The position numbers and the translations under genes are program-made. Positions 43,774-53,890 of a stretch of 64,000 nt of DNA are shown one piece after another. Under the pieces are notes generated by a model. The model was not told where the DNA came from. It searched no databases and saw only the letters and a list, made by a program, of their open reading frames with translations. The stretch covers positions 3,844,001-3,908,000 of the forward strand of contig NZ_CP008896.1 in assembly GCF_000730425.1 (NCBI RefSeq), written 5' to 3'. Source of the stretch: Pseudomonas fluorescens (GTDB lineage Bacteria; Pseudomonadota; Gammaproteobacteria; Pseudomonadales; Pseudomonadaceae). Numbering within the stretch: position 1 is the first letter of the stretch; every line of letters begins with the position of its first letter.

Positions 43774-44046
43774 ATGGCAATCAGGTTTTATGCGCTGTCG
43801 GGACAAGTGAGTCTCGTGCAGAAGGTCAGAGTGTGGGGAAAGATGTTGGGGCTGGTTGTAGCAACGGGTTTTGGGATGGACATGGTGGACGCCAGCAGCC
43901 CGGCGCAGTCTGCTTCACTTGACGAAATGGTGGTGTACACCGAATCCGTAGACGGTCTCGGTTACGCGGGACTCAGAGAGGTTGACGCCCCGCAGGCCTT
44001 TCAACACGGTAGTGTGCTGGACCAGGACCAGCGATGGGTCTTCTGA
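43774..44046 (+). CDS. small hypothetical protein with an N-terminal hydrophobic segment
   Basis: A 90-residue protein of unknown function. The ATG at 43774 is preceded by AGGAAAAGGA. A hydrophobic stretch (MLGLVVATGFGMDMVDAS, about residues 24-41) could be a signal peptide, with a possible processing site before SSPAQSAS. The remainder is short, acidic and polar. It is divergent from the response regulator and upstream of the FecR-domain gene. I recognise no family; the case for a real gene rests on the ribosome-binding site, codon usage and position. Confidence 0.55.
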   Translation: MAIRFYALSGQVSLVQKVRVWGKMLGLVVATGFGMDMVDASSPAQSASLDEMVVYTESVDGLGYAGLREVDAPQAFQHGSVLDQDQRWVF

Positions 44047-44415
44047 ATCTGAACAAATGTTGCGCTACGCCCCTATGCACCACTCTTGTAGGTAAATTCT
44101 CTTTCGCTGAGTGGCACACGGAGGGCGTGCGCGGGAAGCGCTCTCGATACACGGACGTATCATCTGTAGTCCGCAATTCGCTACGGGCTGCTGTCGGAGG
44201 GATGTGAGGGACAGTATTTCTTCGATATACAACCGGTTCGGTATCGCCGATCCGGCAGACACAGGGATGTGTCACCTTTATCTAGCACCTCATCCCTGAC
44301 TCTACGGCTATCGAGTTCGATGCGTCATCAGGTATCGTAGGCAAAATTCAAGGCCTACCGCCGCAAGACACTTTCTGAATGTGCAGTCTGACGGACCTTT
44401 AGAACTAGAACCTTG
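44047..44415. other. intergenic region upstream of the FecR-domain gene; no gene recognised
   Basis: About 370 bp. A small inverted repeat GTAGGC / GCCTAC (44337-44342 and 44353-44358) lies 58 bp before the FecR-domain start and may be regulatory. Minus-strand frames here (43973-44275) lack family resemblance and start signals. Confidence 0.4.
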
Positions 44416-45405
44416 ATGAGTGCCATGACCCTCTTTCCTCGCCACTATTGCCTTTCCTCTCTGTTCGGCTCAAGCCTGGCGTTGGTGCTTGCTATCAATA
44501 GCCCGCATGTTCTGGCCAAGCCTGCACCTGTGCGTGCGCCCTACGTCGATGACAACCTGATGTGCCGGGCACAGCCGCTGCCGGCAGTCGTCCAGCACCT
44601 GACCGGTGAAGCCTGGAAGCTGGACATCAAGGGACGCCCCAGCGTGTTGGAGGAAGGCATGCTGATTGATGAACAGGAAAGCGTAAAAACCTCACCCTCG
44701 GCGTTTGTCAGCTTGTTGTTGGGCGATGGTTCGCGGATTGTCTTGCCTTCCAGTTCCGAAGTGCGTTTGCATCTGGTGGAAGAACAGGCGATCCCCCAGG
44801 TGATCCTGCAACAAGGGCAAGTGGAAGCCTATGTACTCAAGCGGACCAGCGACTATGACCGCTTTCAGATCGTGACGCCGGTGGGCGTACTCGGTGTGCG
44901 CGGTACGCACTTTCGTGTGCGTAACGACGATCAGCAATCGGTTGTCGAAGTGCTCAACGGCCAGGTGGCCGCCAGCCGTGCCGAGCCGCCGCCGGTGGGC
45001 AAACAGCCCAAGAAAAAGCCGCAGACGGGCCCGGTGGAAGGTGAACTGAAGGTCGGCGCCCTCCAAGGGGTGCTTCTCAAGACCCAGGGCGAGTTGAAGA
45101 CGATCGACCTCCTGCCCGCTCCGCGCCTGATGGGCCAGGACGGCCAGAAAGGCGATGCGCCCGTCTGGACATTGATCCTGCATCCGCAACCGGGCGCCCA
45201 GCGCTACCGTGCGCAAGTGGCCACCGATAAAACCTTCATGAACATCAAGCAGGAAAACTTCTCCAGTGAACCGCGCTTGAGCTTCACTGGACTCAAGGCC
45301 TCGTTCTATCACGTTCGCGTGTCGGCCTTTGACGACCAGGGACTGGAAGGAGAAGCGGGCGTTTATGACATCTTCTATTACCCACCTGCCACCCGTGTGC
45401 AGTAG
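44416..45405 (+). CDS. FecR-domain exported protein
   Basis: A 329-residue protein with an N-terminal signal peptide (SSLFGSSLALVLAINSPHVLA, about 15-35). A FecR-type domain follows, with the typical beta-rich segments VKTSPSAFVSLLLGDGSRIVLPSSSEV and VTPVGVLGVRGTHFRVRNDD. A Pro/Lys-rich linker and a C-terminal fibronectin-III-like region (PQPGAQRYRAQVATDKTF, then FYHVRVSAFDDQGLEGEAG) come after. FecR domains in sensor loci act in the periplasm. The gene precedes a CHASE2 kinase by 18 bp, a frequent pairing, so the protein probably works with that sensor. The start is ATG 44416, three bases after an in-frame TTG. Confidence 0.88.
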   Translation: MSAMTLFPRHYCLSSLFGSSLALVLAINSPHVLAKPAPVRAPYVDDNLMCRAQPLPAVVQHLTGEAWKLDIKGRPSVLEEGMLIDEQESVKTSPSAFVSLLLGDGSRIVLPSSSEVRLHLVEEQAIPQVILQQGQVEAYVLKRTSDYDRFQIVTPVGVLGVRGTHFRVRNDDQQSVVEVLNGQVAASRAEPPPVGKQPKKKPQTGPVEGELKVGALQGVLLKTQGELKTIDLLPAPRLMGQDGQKGDAPVWTLILHPQPGAQRYRAQVATDKTFMNIKQENFSSEPRLSFTGLKASFYHVRVSAFDDQGLEGEAGVYDIFYYPPATRVQ

Positions 45406-45423
45406 CACTGCGGCGCTCGGACG

Positions 45424-47727
45424 GTGAAGTGGTGGCGCCGGGCTGAACAGCGTCAGCCGACCCAGGCACAACGCCTGTTCAATGGGCTGGTCCGTGAGTG
45501 GCTGTGGATCAGCTTGCTTCTGCTGCCGATGACGGCTTTTCTGTCCCTGAGCCCTGGCCTGTCCCTGAATAACCTGTTGTACGACAGCCTGCGGCGCATG
45601 GCGCCGTTGCCGGTGGATCCGCGCATTCTGTTGGTGAACATTGACGACATGAGTCTCCGGGAGCTCGGCCAGTGGCCATGGTCGCGCCGCCTGCACGCCG
45701 ACCTGATCGACCAGTTGAGTGCCGCCAAACCCGCCGGGATCCTACTCGATGTGATCTTCAGCGAACCGGCGCGTGAGCCGGCCAATGATCAACGCCTGGC
45801 CCACGCGATCTGCAATGCCGGCAATGTCCTGTTGCCGTTGATTCGTGAAGGAACGCCGCGCCTGGGGCAACCCCTCATGCAGATTCTCCCGGTGCTGCCC
45901 CTGCGCGACTGTGCCAGGGGGGTGGGTCATATCAACGTGGAAGCTGACAGCGACGGCATTGTGCGCAGTCTCTACTTGCGTGAAGGGCCGCCGGGGCAAC
46001 TGGTCCCGCAACTGGCTTGGTTGGCCTTTGAGCTGACCGGCCAGCACACCGATATGCCTGGGCTGTCAGCGCCTTCTGAAGCATCCGATTGGCAACGGGA
46101 CAAAGCCATCCGCATTCCGTTTATCGCTGCCGACAATGGCTTTCCCAGCGTGCCGTATGTCAGCGTGCTACGCGGTGAAGTCCCCGCCCAATTGCTGCGT
46201 GATCGGATCATCCTGGTGGGAGCCACTGCGCCGGGCATGGGCGATCGCTATGTGACACCGCTTTCGGCCACTGTCGGTACCACCCCGGGCGTCGAGATCC
46301 AGGCCAATATCCTCAACGGCCTGCTGCAAGGGCGCAGCATTACCGTGTTGCCTGGCTGGCTGGCCACGCTGCTGTCCACCTCAATGGTCGCATTGTTGCT
46401 GGGCTTGCTGTTGTTGCGCCCGCGTTATGCGCTGTGGCTGACCCTGGGCTGCATGGGTGGCGCCCTCCTCGCTTCCTGGGGCTTGCTGCGCCTGGGGCTT
46501 TGGTGGTCGCCAGCGGCCACGCTGATCGGCATGCTGCTGGGCTACCTGATTTGGAACTGGCGCCGCCTGAGCGTGATTCTGGCCTACTTCGGCTGGGAGT
46601 TGGCGCGCCTCGACAGCGAACCCAAGGTGCTGCCGGAGCGCCGTCGTGCCGCCGTCAGCAATGGCGACGTGTTGCAGGGCCGTATCGTGGCCCTGGAGCA
46701 AGCGGTCAGCCGTACCCGCGACACCCGACGCTTTATGGCCGATGGCCTGGAGTGCCTGCCGGTGGCCACATTGATTACCGATCCCTCGGGCGAGATATTG
46801 CTGGCAAACCGCATTGCTCGGGATGTGTTTGGCAGCGAGCTGATTACCGAGAACCTGTTGGAGCAACTGGCGGCATTGGGTTACCCGCCCTTGCAGGGCC
46901 AGGTACACACGCCGCTGTCGGCCCTGGAAATCGTCGAGTTCCGCGATACCCAGCAACGCAGTCTGCGCCTGGAGCTGGCCCCTCTGTTACCGGCCGATGG
47001 TGATGTAGCCCTGGGCTGGCTGTTGAGCCTGACTGACCTGAGTATCGAACGTGACGCCCAGCAGCAGCGTGAGACCCTGCTGCGCTTTCTCTCCCATGAT
47101 CTGCGGGCTCCCCACTCGGCAATTCTGGCGTTGCTGGATGTGCAACGGCACGAGACCTCGGATGTCTCGCAGGTGTTTACCCAGATCGAACAGCAAGTGC
47201 GGCGGGCATTGAATCTGACCGAATCGTTCGTTCAATTGGCCAAGGCCGAGTCCGACGGTTATCAGTTTGAGCCCAGCCTGTTTGCCATGCTGGTTCTCGA
47301 TGCATTTGACCAGGTCGCGCTGCTGGCCCAATTGAAAAAAATCCAGTTGGTCCATGACCTGCACGAGGCGGGTGAGGATATGGTCCTGGCGGATCAATCG
47401 CTACTGACCCGTGCCCTGTTCAACCTGATGGAGAATGCGATCAAGTACAGCCCATCCGGGACCACGGTAACGGTGCGCCTTGAACGCAACGGTCAATGGC
47501 TGGCCTGTCATATCCAGGATCAGGGCCCCGGCATCGCAGCCCAGGACCTTCCTGAACTGTTCAGTCAATATCGGCGTTTTGCTTCTGCCCAGGGCAGTGA
47601 AGGCCTGGGGCTGGGACTGACCATGGTCAAGGCCGTGATGGACCGTCATGGGGGGCGGATTGGCTGTGAGAGTGTGGTGGGACAAGGTACGGTTTTCAGC
47701 CTGCAATTGCCGTTGTGGGACGAGTAA
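45424..47727 (+). CDS. CHASE2-domain sensor histidine kinase
   Basis: A 767-residue membrane kinase. One N-terminal membrane helix (about 20-40) leads into a periplasmic CHASE2 domain (about 45-305). Three close membrane helices (about 310-375) follow, then a PAS-like region (440-540). The HisKA segment FLSHDLRAPHSAI has phospho-acceptor H558, and the ATPase domain shows NLMENAIKYSP, DQGPGIA and GLGLGLTMVK. It begins with GTG at 45424, directly after the FecR-domain gene. The likely partner is the OmpR-type regulator at 42855. The stimulus is unknown. Confidence 0.93.
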   Translation: MKWWRRAEQRQPTQAQRLFNGLVREWLWISLLLLPMTAFLSLSPGLSLNNLLYDSLRRMAPLPVDPRILLVNIDDMSLRELGQWPWSRRLHADLIDQLSAAKPAGILLDVIFSEPAREPANDQRLAHAICNAGNVLLPLIREGTPRLGQPLMQILPVLPLRDCARGVGHINVEADSDGIVRSLYLREGPPGQLVPQLAWLAFELTGQHTDMPGLSAPSEASDWQRDKAIRIPFIAADNGFPSVPYVSVLRGEVPAQLLRDRIILVGATAPGMGDRYVTPLSATVGTTPGVEIQANILNGLLQGRSITVLPGWLATLLSTSMVALLLGLLLLRPRYALWLTLGCMGGALLASWGLLRLGLWWSPAATLIGMLLGYLIWNWRRLSVILAYFGWELARLDSEPKVLPERRRAAVSNGDVLQGRIVALEQAVSRTRDTRRFMADGLECLPVATLITDPSGEILLANRIARDVFGSELITENLLEQLAALGYPPLQGQVHTPLSALEIVEFRDTQQRSLRLELAPLLPADGDVALGWLLSLTDLSIERDAQQQRETLLRFLSHDLRAPHSAILALLDVQRHETSDVSQVFTQIEQQVRRALNLTESFVQLAKAESDGYQFEPSLFAMLVLDAFDQVALLAQLKKIQLVHDLHEAGEDMVLADQSLLTRALFNLMENAIKYSPSGTTVTVRLERNGQWLACHIQDQGPGIAAQDLPELFSQYRRFASAQGSEGLGLGLTMVKAVMDRHGGRIGCESVVGQGTVFSLQLPLWDE

Positions 47728-47740
47728 AACAGCTGTGCAT

Positions 47741-47764
47741 AAAAAACCGGCCGCAAGGGCCGGT
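47741..47764 (-). terminator. terminator downstream of the acyltransferase gene
   Basis: The stem ACCGGCC / GGCCGGT with a GCAAG loop is followed by six T on the minus strand (AAAAAA at 47741-47746 on plus). It ends leftward transcription from the gene at 47898. On the plus strand the T run is poor, so the kinase transcript is ended less efficiently. Confidence 0.75.
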
Positions 47765-47897
47765 CTTCAATGGTCGAAAAAACTTATGCACGTTTTTCGT
47801 CGTTTTATTAGCTTAAGAAATATGTAATAAAATCATAAGGCTACATGCCGAAAATTGCATTTCGCCAACAAACCGTACACAGGTTATCCACAGAACG

Positions 47898-48668
47898 TCA
47901 GATCACCGCGTGGTCTTCTGCAACGGGCAGTGGCGGCAGCGAACCCATGGCCCGTTGCTGCGCTTCATTCCAGGCGGCAGCGCGGTCATTGAGTGCGGCA
48001 ATTGCACGTGGTCCTTCCCCTTCGGCATACATCGGCTCGCCGATCACCACGGTAATGGTGCCTTTACGCTTGGCCCAACCTTCCTTGGGCCAGAACTTTC
48101 CAGCGTTGTGGGCAATCGGCAGTACCGGCAGGTTGGCGTTAACCGCCAATGCCGTACCGCCCCGAGAGAATTTGCCTACAGTGCCAAAGGGAACGCGGGT
48201 GCCTTCTGGGAAGATCAGTACCCAAACGCCATCCTTGAGCAACTCGTCACCCTTCTTCGCCACATGCTTGAGCGCAGCCTTGGGGTTGTCCCGGTCGATG
48301 GCAATCGGGCGCAGCATGGCCATGGCCCAGCCAAAGAACGGTACGAACAGCAGCTCACGCTTGAGCACCTGGCTCAGGGGCGAGAAATACGCAGAAAGGA
48401 AGAAGGTCTCCCAGGTGCTCTGGTGGTTCGACAGAATCACGCACGGTTGGTCCGGGACATTCTCGGCGCCCTTGACCTCGAAACGAATGCCCAGGAACAC
48501 CTTGGTCAGCCACAAAGCGCAGCGGCACCAATAGACATTGATAAAGCGATAGCGCGCCTTGAATGGCAAAAAGGGCGCAATGAAAAAGCTCAGGGTGCAC
48601 CAGAGAAACGAACTGGTGCCCAGCAGCAGGTAAAAGAAGAAGGTTCTGATGGCCTGCAAAATCGACAT
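47898..48668 (-). CDS. 1-acyl-sn-glycerol-3-phosphate acyltransferase (LptA/HdtS/PlsC family)
   Basis: A 256-residue inner-membrane enzyme that acylates lysophosphatidic acid. One N-terminal membrane helix (about 10-35) is present. The catalytic box is NHQSTWE (an H-X4-E variant of the usual H-X4-D), with FPEGTRVPFG as the substrate-binding motif. The position between gyrB and gmhB corresponds to lptA of P. aeruginosa and hdtS of P. fluorescens. The ATG at 48668 gives the family length; a longer frame extends upstream over gmhB's end. Confidence 0.9.
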   Translation of the reverse strand: MSILQAIRTFFFYLLLGTSSFLWCTLSFFIAPFLPFKARYRFINVYWCRCALWLTKVFLGIRFEVKGAENVPDQPCVILSNHQSTWETFFLSAYFSPLSQVLKRELLFVPFFGWAMAMLRPIAIDRDNPKAALKHVAKKGDELLKDGVWVLIFPEGTRVPFGTVGKFSRGGTALAVNANLPVLPIAHNAGKFWPKEGWAKRKGTITVVIGEPMYAEGEGPRAIAALNDRAAAWNEAQQRAMGSLPPLPVAEDHAVI

Positions 48669-48750
48669 GGCAGCATTTACCGTTGCGGGACAACGCCCGC
48701 CTGTTAAAAGTGCACTCCCGAACAATCCCTGGTCAGGAAGTCGAGGGCGA

Positions 48751-49287
48751 CTAGTTGTTGATAAGTTCTGCGGCAACCGCCGCCAGATCGTCAAAAATCA
48801 AGGTGCCGACCGGCAGGCTTTTTGCCTGGGTCTTTTCGCCTTTCCCGGTCTTTACCAAAACTGGCTGAGAGTCGACGGCTTTGGCCGCCTCCAGGTCACC
48901 GAGACTGTCCCCGACGAACCATATCCCAGCCAGGGGCACCTTGTAATGTTCTGAAATGATTTTCAACATGCCAGGCTTGGGTTTGCGGCAAGCGCAGCCC
49001 TCGTCCGGCCCGTGGGGGCAGTACACCACCAGCCCCACCTCACCGCCCTGCTCCGCCACCAATGCGCGCAAGCGCGCGTGCATGGCGTCCAGGGTAGCGA
49101 TGTCGTAGTAGCCGCGGGCGATGCCGGACTGGTTGGTCGCAATGGCGACTGTCCAGCCGGCCTTGCTCAACTGCGCGATGGCCTCGATCGAGCCGGGCAG
49201 CGGGATCCACTCCTCCACCGACTTGATGTATGCGTCGGAGTCGTAGTTGATCACCCCGTCCCGATCGAGAATCAGCAGTTTCAACAT
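48751..49287 (-). CDS. gmhB: D-glycero-beta-D-manno-heptose-1,7-bisphosphate 7-phosphatase
   Basis: A 178-residue HAD phosphatase of the ADP-heptose pathway for LPS inner core. The nucleophile motif is LILDRDGVINYDSD (about 4-17). The zinc loop is CPHGPDEGCACRKPKPGM, and GDSLGDLEAA is the third HAD motif. It ends before the acyltransferase gene and starts 2 bp after glyS. Confidence 0.95.
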   Translation of the reverse strand: MLKLLILDRDGVINYDSDAYIKSVEEWIPLPGSIEAIAQLSKAGWTVAIATNQSGIARGYYDIATLDAMHARLRALVAEQGGEVGLVVYCPHGPDEGCACRKPKPGMLKIISEHYKVPLAGIWFVGDSLGDLEAAKAVDSQPVLVKTGKGEKTQAKSLPVGTLIFDDLAAVAAELINN

Positions 49288-49289
49288 GA

Positions 49290-51344
49290 TCAGCTCAGCG
49301 TCGAAATGTCAGCGATGTTGACGAACAAACCGCGCAGGCGCGCCAGCATGGCGTAGCGGTTTTTCCGCACGCCGGCATCTTCGGCATTGATCATCACCGC
49401 TTCGAAGAACGCATCCACCGGCTCGCGCAAGGTGGCCAGGCGTGCCAGCGCTTCGGCGTAGTTGCGTTCGGCGATCAGCGGTTTCACCGCGTTTTCTGCC
49501 TTGGCGATGGCCGAGTTCAGCGAGAACTCCTTGGCATCGGCAAACAGGCCAGGATCGACATCGGCGTTGCCCAGGCCCTCGGCCTTGCTCAACAGGTTTG
49601 ACACGCGCTTGTTCACGGCGGCCAGGGCATCGGCTTCCGGCAGCTTGCGGAAGGCCTGCACGGCTTGTACGCGCTGGTCGAAGTCCAGCGCCGAACCCGG
49701 TTGCAGGGCACGTACCGACAGGTACACCGAAACATCCACGCCTTCGTCTTCGTAGCGGGCACGCAGGCGGTCGAACACGAACTCCAGCACCTGCTCGGCC
49801 AGGCCGGCTTGCTTGACCTTGCTGGCGAACTGACCCACCGCAAACACCACGGCCTGGGTCAGGTCGAGGTCCAGTTTCTTGTCGATCAGGATACGCAGCA
49901 CGCCGAGGGCGGCGCGGCGCAGGGCATACGGGTCTTTGCTGCCGGTAGGCAACATGCCGATGCCGAAGATACCGACCAGGGTGTCCAGCTTGTCAGCGAT
50001 GGCCACGGCCGCACCGGTCAGGGTGGTCGGCAGCTCGGCGCCAGCGCCACGCGGCATGTACTGCTCGTTCAACGCCAGGGCGACGTCTTCAGGCTCGCCG
50101 TCATTGAGTGCGTAGTAGTAACCGGCAACGCCTTGCATTTCCGGGAACTCGCCGACCATCTCGGTGGCCAGGTCGCACTTGCACAGCAGGCCAGCGCGTG
50201 CGGCCAGGGCCGCATCGCCGCCAATACGCGGGGCGATGTAGGCCGCGAGCTTGGAAACCCGTACAGCCTTGTCGTAGACGCTGCCCAGCTTCTCCTGGAA
50301 CACCACGTTCTGCAGGCGCAGGTTGAAGTCTTCGAGTTTCTGCTTCTTGTCTTGCTTGAAGAAAAACTCGGCATCGGTCAGGCGCGGGCGAACGACTTTC
50401 TCGTTACCGGCGATGATCTGCTGCGGGTCCTTGCTTTCGATGTTGGCCACGGTGATAAAGCGCGGCAGCAACTTGCCGTCCACATCCAGCAGGCAGAAAT
50501 ACTTCTGGTTGTCCTGCATGGTGGTGATCAGGGCTTCTTGCGGTACATCGAGGAAGCGCTCTTCGAACGAGCACACCAGCGGCACCGGCCACTCGACCAG
50601 GGCTGTCACTTCGTCGAGCAGGCTTGGCGGCACGATAGCCGTGCCTTCCTGCAAGCGGGCCAGCTCTTCGGTGCGTTTGCTGATCAGCTCGCGACGCTCG
50701 TTGGCATCCGCCAGCACATAGGCTGCACGCAGGTCATTGAGGTAATTGGCGGGCGAGGTGATGCGCACGTCTTGCGGGTGGTGGAAACGGTGGCCACGGG
50801 AGTCGCGACCGGCCTTCTGGGCGAGGATGGTGCAGTCGATGACTTGATCACCGAGCAGCATCACCAACCATTGGGTCGGACGTACGAACTCTTCCTTGCG
50901 AGCCCCCCAGCGCATGCGCTTGGGGATCGGCAGGTCGTTCAGGGAGTCTTCAACGATGGTCGGCAGCAGGCTGGCGGTCGGCTTGCCCTTGATGACCTGG
51001 CTGAAACGCAGTTTCGGGCCGCTCTGGTCGATCTCGCTCAGCTCGACGCCGCACTTCTTGGCAAAACCCAGGGCGGCCTGGGTCGGGTTGCCTTCGGCAT
51101 CGAAAGCGGCCTGGCGCGGTGGGCCGTCGAGGTTGATGCTGCGGTCCGGCTGTTGGGTTTGCAGCGCGGTCAGCAACACGGCCAGGCGACGTGGCGCGGC
51201 ATAGACTTTCTTCGCTTCGAATTTCAGGCCAGCGGTCTGCAGGCCTTTTTCGATACCGGCCAGGAAGGCGTCGGCCAGTGTGTTCAGGGCCTTGGGTGGC
51301 AGCTCTTCGGTGCCCAGTTCAACCAGGAAATCTTGAGCACTCAT
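49290..51344 (-). CDS. glyS: glycyl-tRNA synthetase beta subunit
   Basis: A 684-residue subunit of the heterotetrameric bacterial GlyRS, beginning [19 protein letters not shown]. It carries the tRNA-binding and HD-type domains; the C-terminal anticodon region ends near [19 protein letters not shown]. The start overlaps the glyQ stop (ATGA, 51341-51344). Confidence 0.98.
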   Translation of the reverse strand: MSAQDFLVELGTEELPPKALNTLADAFLAGIEKGLQTAGLKFEAKKVYAAPRRLAVLLTALQTQQPDRSINLDGPPRQAAFDAEGNPTQAALGFAKKCGVELSEIDQSGPKLRFSQVIKGKPTASLLPTIVEDSLNDLPIPKRMRWGARKEEFVRPTQWLVMLLGDQVIDCTILAQKAGRDSRGHRFHHPQDVRITSPANYLNDLRAAYVLADANERRELISKRTEELARLQEGTAIVPPSLLDEVTALVEWPVPLVCSFEERFLDVPQEALITTMQDNQKYFCLLDVDGKLLPRFITVANIESKDPQQIIAGNEKVVRPRLTDAEFFFKQDKKQKLEDFNLRLQNVVFQEKLGSVYDKAVRVSKLAAYIAPRIGGDAALAARAGLLCKCDLATEMVGEFPEMQGVAGYYYALNDGEPEDVALALNEQYMPRGAGAELPTTLTGAAVAIADKLDTLVGIFGIGMLPTGSKDPYALRRAALGVLRILIDKKLDLDLTQAVVFAVGQFASKVKQAGLAEQVLEFVFDRLRARYEDEGVDVSVYLSVRALQPGSALDFDQRVQAVQAFRKLPEADALAAVNKRVSNLLSKAEGLGNADVDPGLFADAKEFSLNSAIAKAENAVKPLIAERNYAEALARLATLREPVDAFFEAVMINAEDAGVRKNRYAMLARLRGLFVNIADISTLS

Positions 51345-52294
51345 TGTGCAGCCTCCAGCTTAGCCAACACTTCATCACGCAAATCCGGGGTTGCCATCGG
51401 GAAGCCCAGCTTGGCGCGAGCCAGCAGGTAGGCTTGGGCGACAGAACGCGCCAGGGTGCGCACACGCAGGATGTATTGCTGGCGCGCGGTGACCGAGATG
51501 GCACGGCGAGCATCCAGCAGGTTGAAGGTATGGGAAGCCTTCAGGACCATTTCATAGCTTGGCAGCGGCAGCGGCTGATCCAGTTCGATCAGGCGCTTGG
51601 CTTCGCTTTCGTAGAAGTCGAACAACTCGAACAGCTTCTCGACGTTGGCGTGTTCGAAGTTGTAGGTGGACTGCTCCACTTCGTTCTGGTGGAACACATC
51701 GCCATAAGTCACTTTGCCGAACGGACCGTCAGCCCACACCAGGTCGTAGACCGAGTCCACACCTTGCAGGTACATGGCCAGGCGTTCCAGGCCGTAGGTG
51801 ATCTCGCCGGTCACCGGGTAGCACTCGATACCGCCCGCTTGCTGGAAGTAAGTGAACTGCGTCACTTCCATGCCATTGAGCCAGACTTCCCAGCCCAGGC
51901 CCCAGGCGCCGAGGGTTGGCGATTCCCAGTTGTCTTCGACGAAACGGATATCGTGGACCAGCGGGTCCAGGCCGACATGCTTCAACGAGCCCAGGTACAG
52001 CTCCTGGAAGTTGTCCGGGTTTGGCTTGAGGACCACCTGGAACTGGTAGTAGTGCTGCAGACGGTTGGGGTTTTCGCCGTAGCGGCCGTCAGTCGGGCGA
52101 CGACTGGGCTGCACATAAGCGGCGTTCCAGGTTTCCGGGCCGATGGCCCGCAGGAATGTTGCGGTGTGGAAAGTGCCGGCGCCTACTTCCATATCGTAGG
52201 GCTGAAGTACCACACAACCTTGCTCGGCCCAGTATTGCTGGAGGGCGAGGATCAAGTCTTGGAAGGTACGCACGGCTGGCGTAGGCTGGCTCAC
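51341..52294 (-). CDS. glyQ: glycyl-tRNA synthetase alpha subunit
   Basis: A 317-residue class II synthetase core carrying the aminoacylation site, with [19 protein letters not shown] and [19 protein letters not shown]. The start is GTG at 52294, giving the usual [14 protein letters not shown]-terminus, with AGGTGA seven bases ahead; a GTG three codons upstream is the alternative. Divergent from tag. Confidence 0.96.
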   Translation of the reverse strand: MSQPTPAVRTFQDLILALQQYWAEQGCVVLQPYDMEVGAGTFHTATFLRAIGPETWNAAYVQPSRRPTDGRYGENPNRLQHYYQFQVVLKPNPDNFQELYLGSLKHVGLDPLVHDIRFVEDNWESPTLGAWGLGWEVWLNGMEVTQFTYFQQAGGIECYPVTGEITYGLERLAMYLQGVDSVYDLVWADGPFGKVTYGDVFHQNEVEQSTYNFEHANVEKLFELFDFYESEAKRLIELDQPLPLPSYEMVLKASHTFNLLDARRAISVTARQQYILRVRTLARSVAQAYLLARAKLGFPMATPDLRDEVLAKLEAAQ

Positions 52295-52375
52295 AAAATT
52301 CACCTGTTACTTGGGCTGCGATTTAAAGGGCGGGAGTATACCCGATTCGGCCCCGCCACCACTCCCTGGAGCCTT

Positions 52376-52933
52376 ATGCCACGCTGCTTTTGGTGTTCTG
52401 AAGATCCGCTGTACATGGCTTATCACGATCAAGAGTGGGGAACGCCGCTGCGTGATGCGCAGGGATTGTTCGAGTTGCTTTTGCTCGAAGGGTTCCAGGC
52501 GGGCCTGTCCTGGATCACCGTTTTACGCAAACGCGAGCATTATCGAAAGGTCTTGTTCGGTTTTGATCCCCAACGCCTGGCGCAGTTGAGCGATGCAGAG
52601 ATTGAGCAGTTGATGCTTGACCCAGGCATCGTGCGCAACCGTTTGAAACTCAATGCCACCCGGCGCAATGCGGCGGCCTGGCTGGCGCTGGAGGACCCGG
52701 TGGGGTTGCTCTGGTCGTTTGTCGACGGCGTGCCCAAGGTCAATCATTTCAAGGATCGCAGCGAAGTCCCGGCGATCACGCCACAGGCCGAGGCCATGAG
52801 CAAAGCCCTCAAGAAAGCCGGCTTCACGTTCGTCGGGCCGACCATCTGCTACGCGTTCATGCAGGCCTCGGGCATGGTCATGGACCACACCCAGGACTGC
52901 GACCGTTACGCGGACTGGGCCAACGCCGGGTAG
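52376..52933 (+). CDS. tag: DNA-3-methyladenine glycosylase I
   Basis: A 185-residue base-excision enzyme that removes 3-methyladenine. The zinc ligands are in the N-terminal CFWC...YHDQEWG (about C4 and H17) and the C-terminal MDHTQDCDRY. The helix-hairpin-helix core includes NRLKLNATRRNAAAW. The ATG at 52376 has GGAG upstream. It is divergent from glyQ. Confidence 0.95.
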   Translation: MPRCFWCSEDPLYMAYHDQEWGTPLRDAQGLFELLLLEGFQAGLSWITVLRKREHYRKVLFGFDPQRLAQLSDAEIEQLMLDPGIVRNRLKLNATRRNAAAWLALEDPVGLLWSFVDGVPKVNHFKDRSEVPAITPQAEAMSKALKKAGFTFVGPTICYAFMQASGMVMDHTQDCDRYADWANAG

Positions 52934-52973
52934 AATGGCCGCTTTGCGCACCACACACGATCAGGAGTGACCT

Positions 52974-53861
52974 GTGGAAAAGTTAAAAGGCGCCTTGCTG
53001 GTAGGCGCTCTGCGGTTGTTTGCCCTGCTGCCCTGGCGCGCTGTCCAGGCCGTCGGCACGGCGATTGGCTGGATCATGTGGAAAACCCCCAACCGCTCCC
53101 GCGACACGGTGCGGATCAATCTGTCCAAATGCTTCCCGGACATGGACCCAGGCGAACGTGAAGCGCTGGTCGGTCGCAGCCTGATGGACATCGGCAAGTC
53201 CCTGACCGAAAGCGCCTGCGCCTGGATCTGGCCGGCCCAGCGTTCCATCGACCTGGTGCGCGAAGTCGAAGGCCTGGAAGTGCTGCAGCAAGCCCTGGCT
53301 TCGGGCAAAGGGGTGGTTGGCATCACCAGCCACCTGGGCAACTGGGAAGTGTTGAATCACTTCTATTGCAGCCAGTGCAAACCGATCATTTTCTACCGCC
53401 CGCCCAAGCTCAAGGCGGTGGATGAGCTGCTGCGCAAGCAACGTGTGCAGTTGGGCAACCGGGTGGCGGCGTCGACCAAGGAAGGCATCCTCAGTGTCAT
53501 CAAGGAAGTGCGCAAGGGCGGCCAGGTGGGGATTCCTGCTGACCCGGAGCCGGCGGAATCGGCCGGGATCTTCGTGCCGTTCTTTGCTACCCAGGCGCTG
53601 ACCAGCAAGTTCGTGCCGAACATGCTCGCGGGCCATAAGGCGGTCGGTGTGTTCCTGCATGCCCTGCGGCTGCCGGACGGCTCGGGTTACAAAGTGATCC
53701 TGGAGGCGGCGCCAGAAGACATGTACAGCACCGACACCGCCACGTCCTGCGCGGCGATGAGCAAGGTGGTGGAGCGCTATGTCGGCGCTTACCCGAGCCA
53801 GTACATGTGGAGCATGAAGCGCTTCAAGAAACGCCCGCCGGGTGAGGCGCGGTGGTACTGA
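52974..53861 (+). CDS. lipid A lauroyl acyltransferase family protein (LpxL/HtrB type)
   Basis: This 295-residue inner-membrane acyltransferase has an N-terminal hydrophobic segment (LLVGALRLFALLPWRAV) and the H-X4-E catalytic motif in SHLGNWEVLNHF (about residues 119-130). It adds secondary acyl chains to lipid A. The corresponding P. aeruginosa gene is PA0011. It begins with GTG at 52974 after AGGAGTGA. It directly follows tag. Confidence 0.9.
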   Translation: MEKLKGALLVGALRLFALLPWRAVQAVGTAIGWIMWKTPNRSRDTVRINLSKCFPDMDPGEREALVGRSLMDIGKSLTESACAWIWPAQRSIDLVREVEGLEVLQQALASGKGVVGITSHLGNWEVLNHFYCSQCKPIIFYRPPKLKAVDELLRKQRVQLGNRVAASTKEGILSVIKEVRKGGQVGIPADPEPAESAGIFVPFFATQALTSKFVPNMLAGHKAVGVFLHALRLPDGSGYKVILEAAPEDMYSTDTATSCAAMSKVVERYVGAYPSQYMWSMKRFKKRPPGEARWY

Positions 53862-53890
53862 TACACGACTGATTCAAGGTCGATGCGAAA

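Noticed and set aside
43973..44275. 100-codon minus-strand frame overlapping the small protein gene
   Set aside because: No start signal or family; composition not coding-like.
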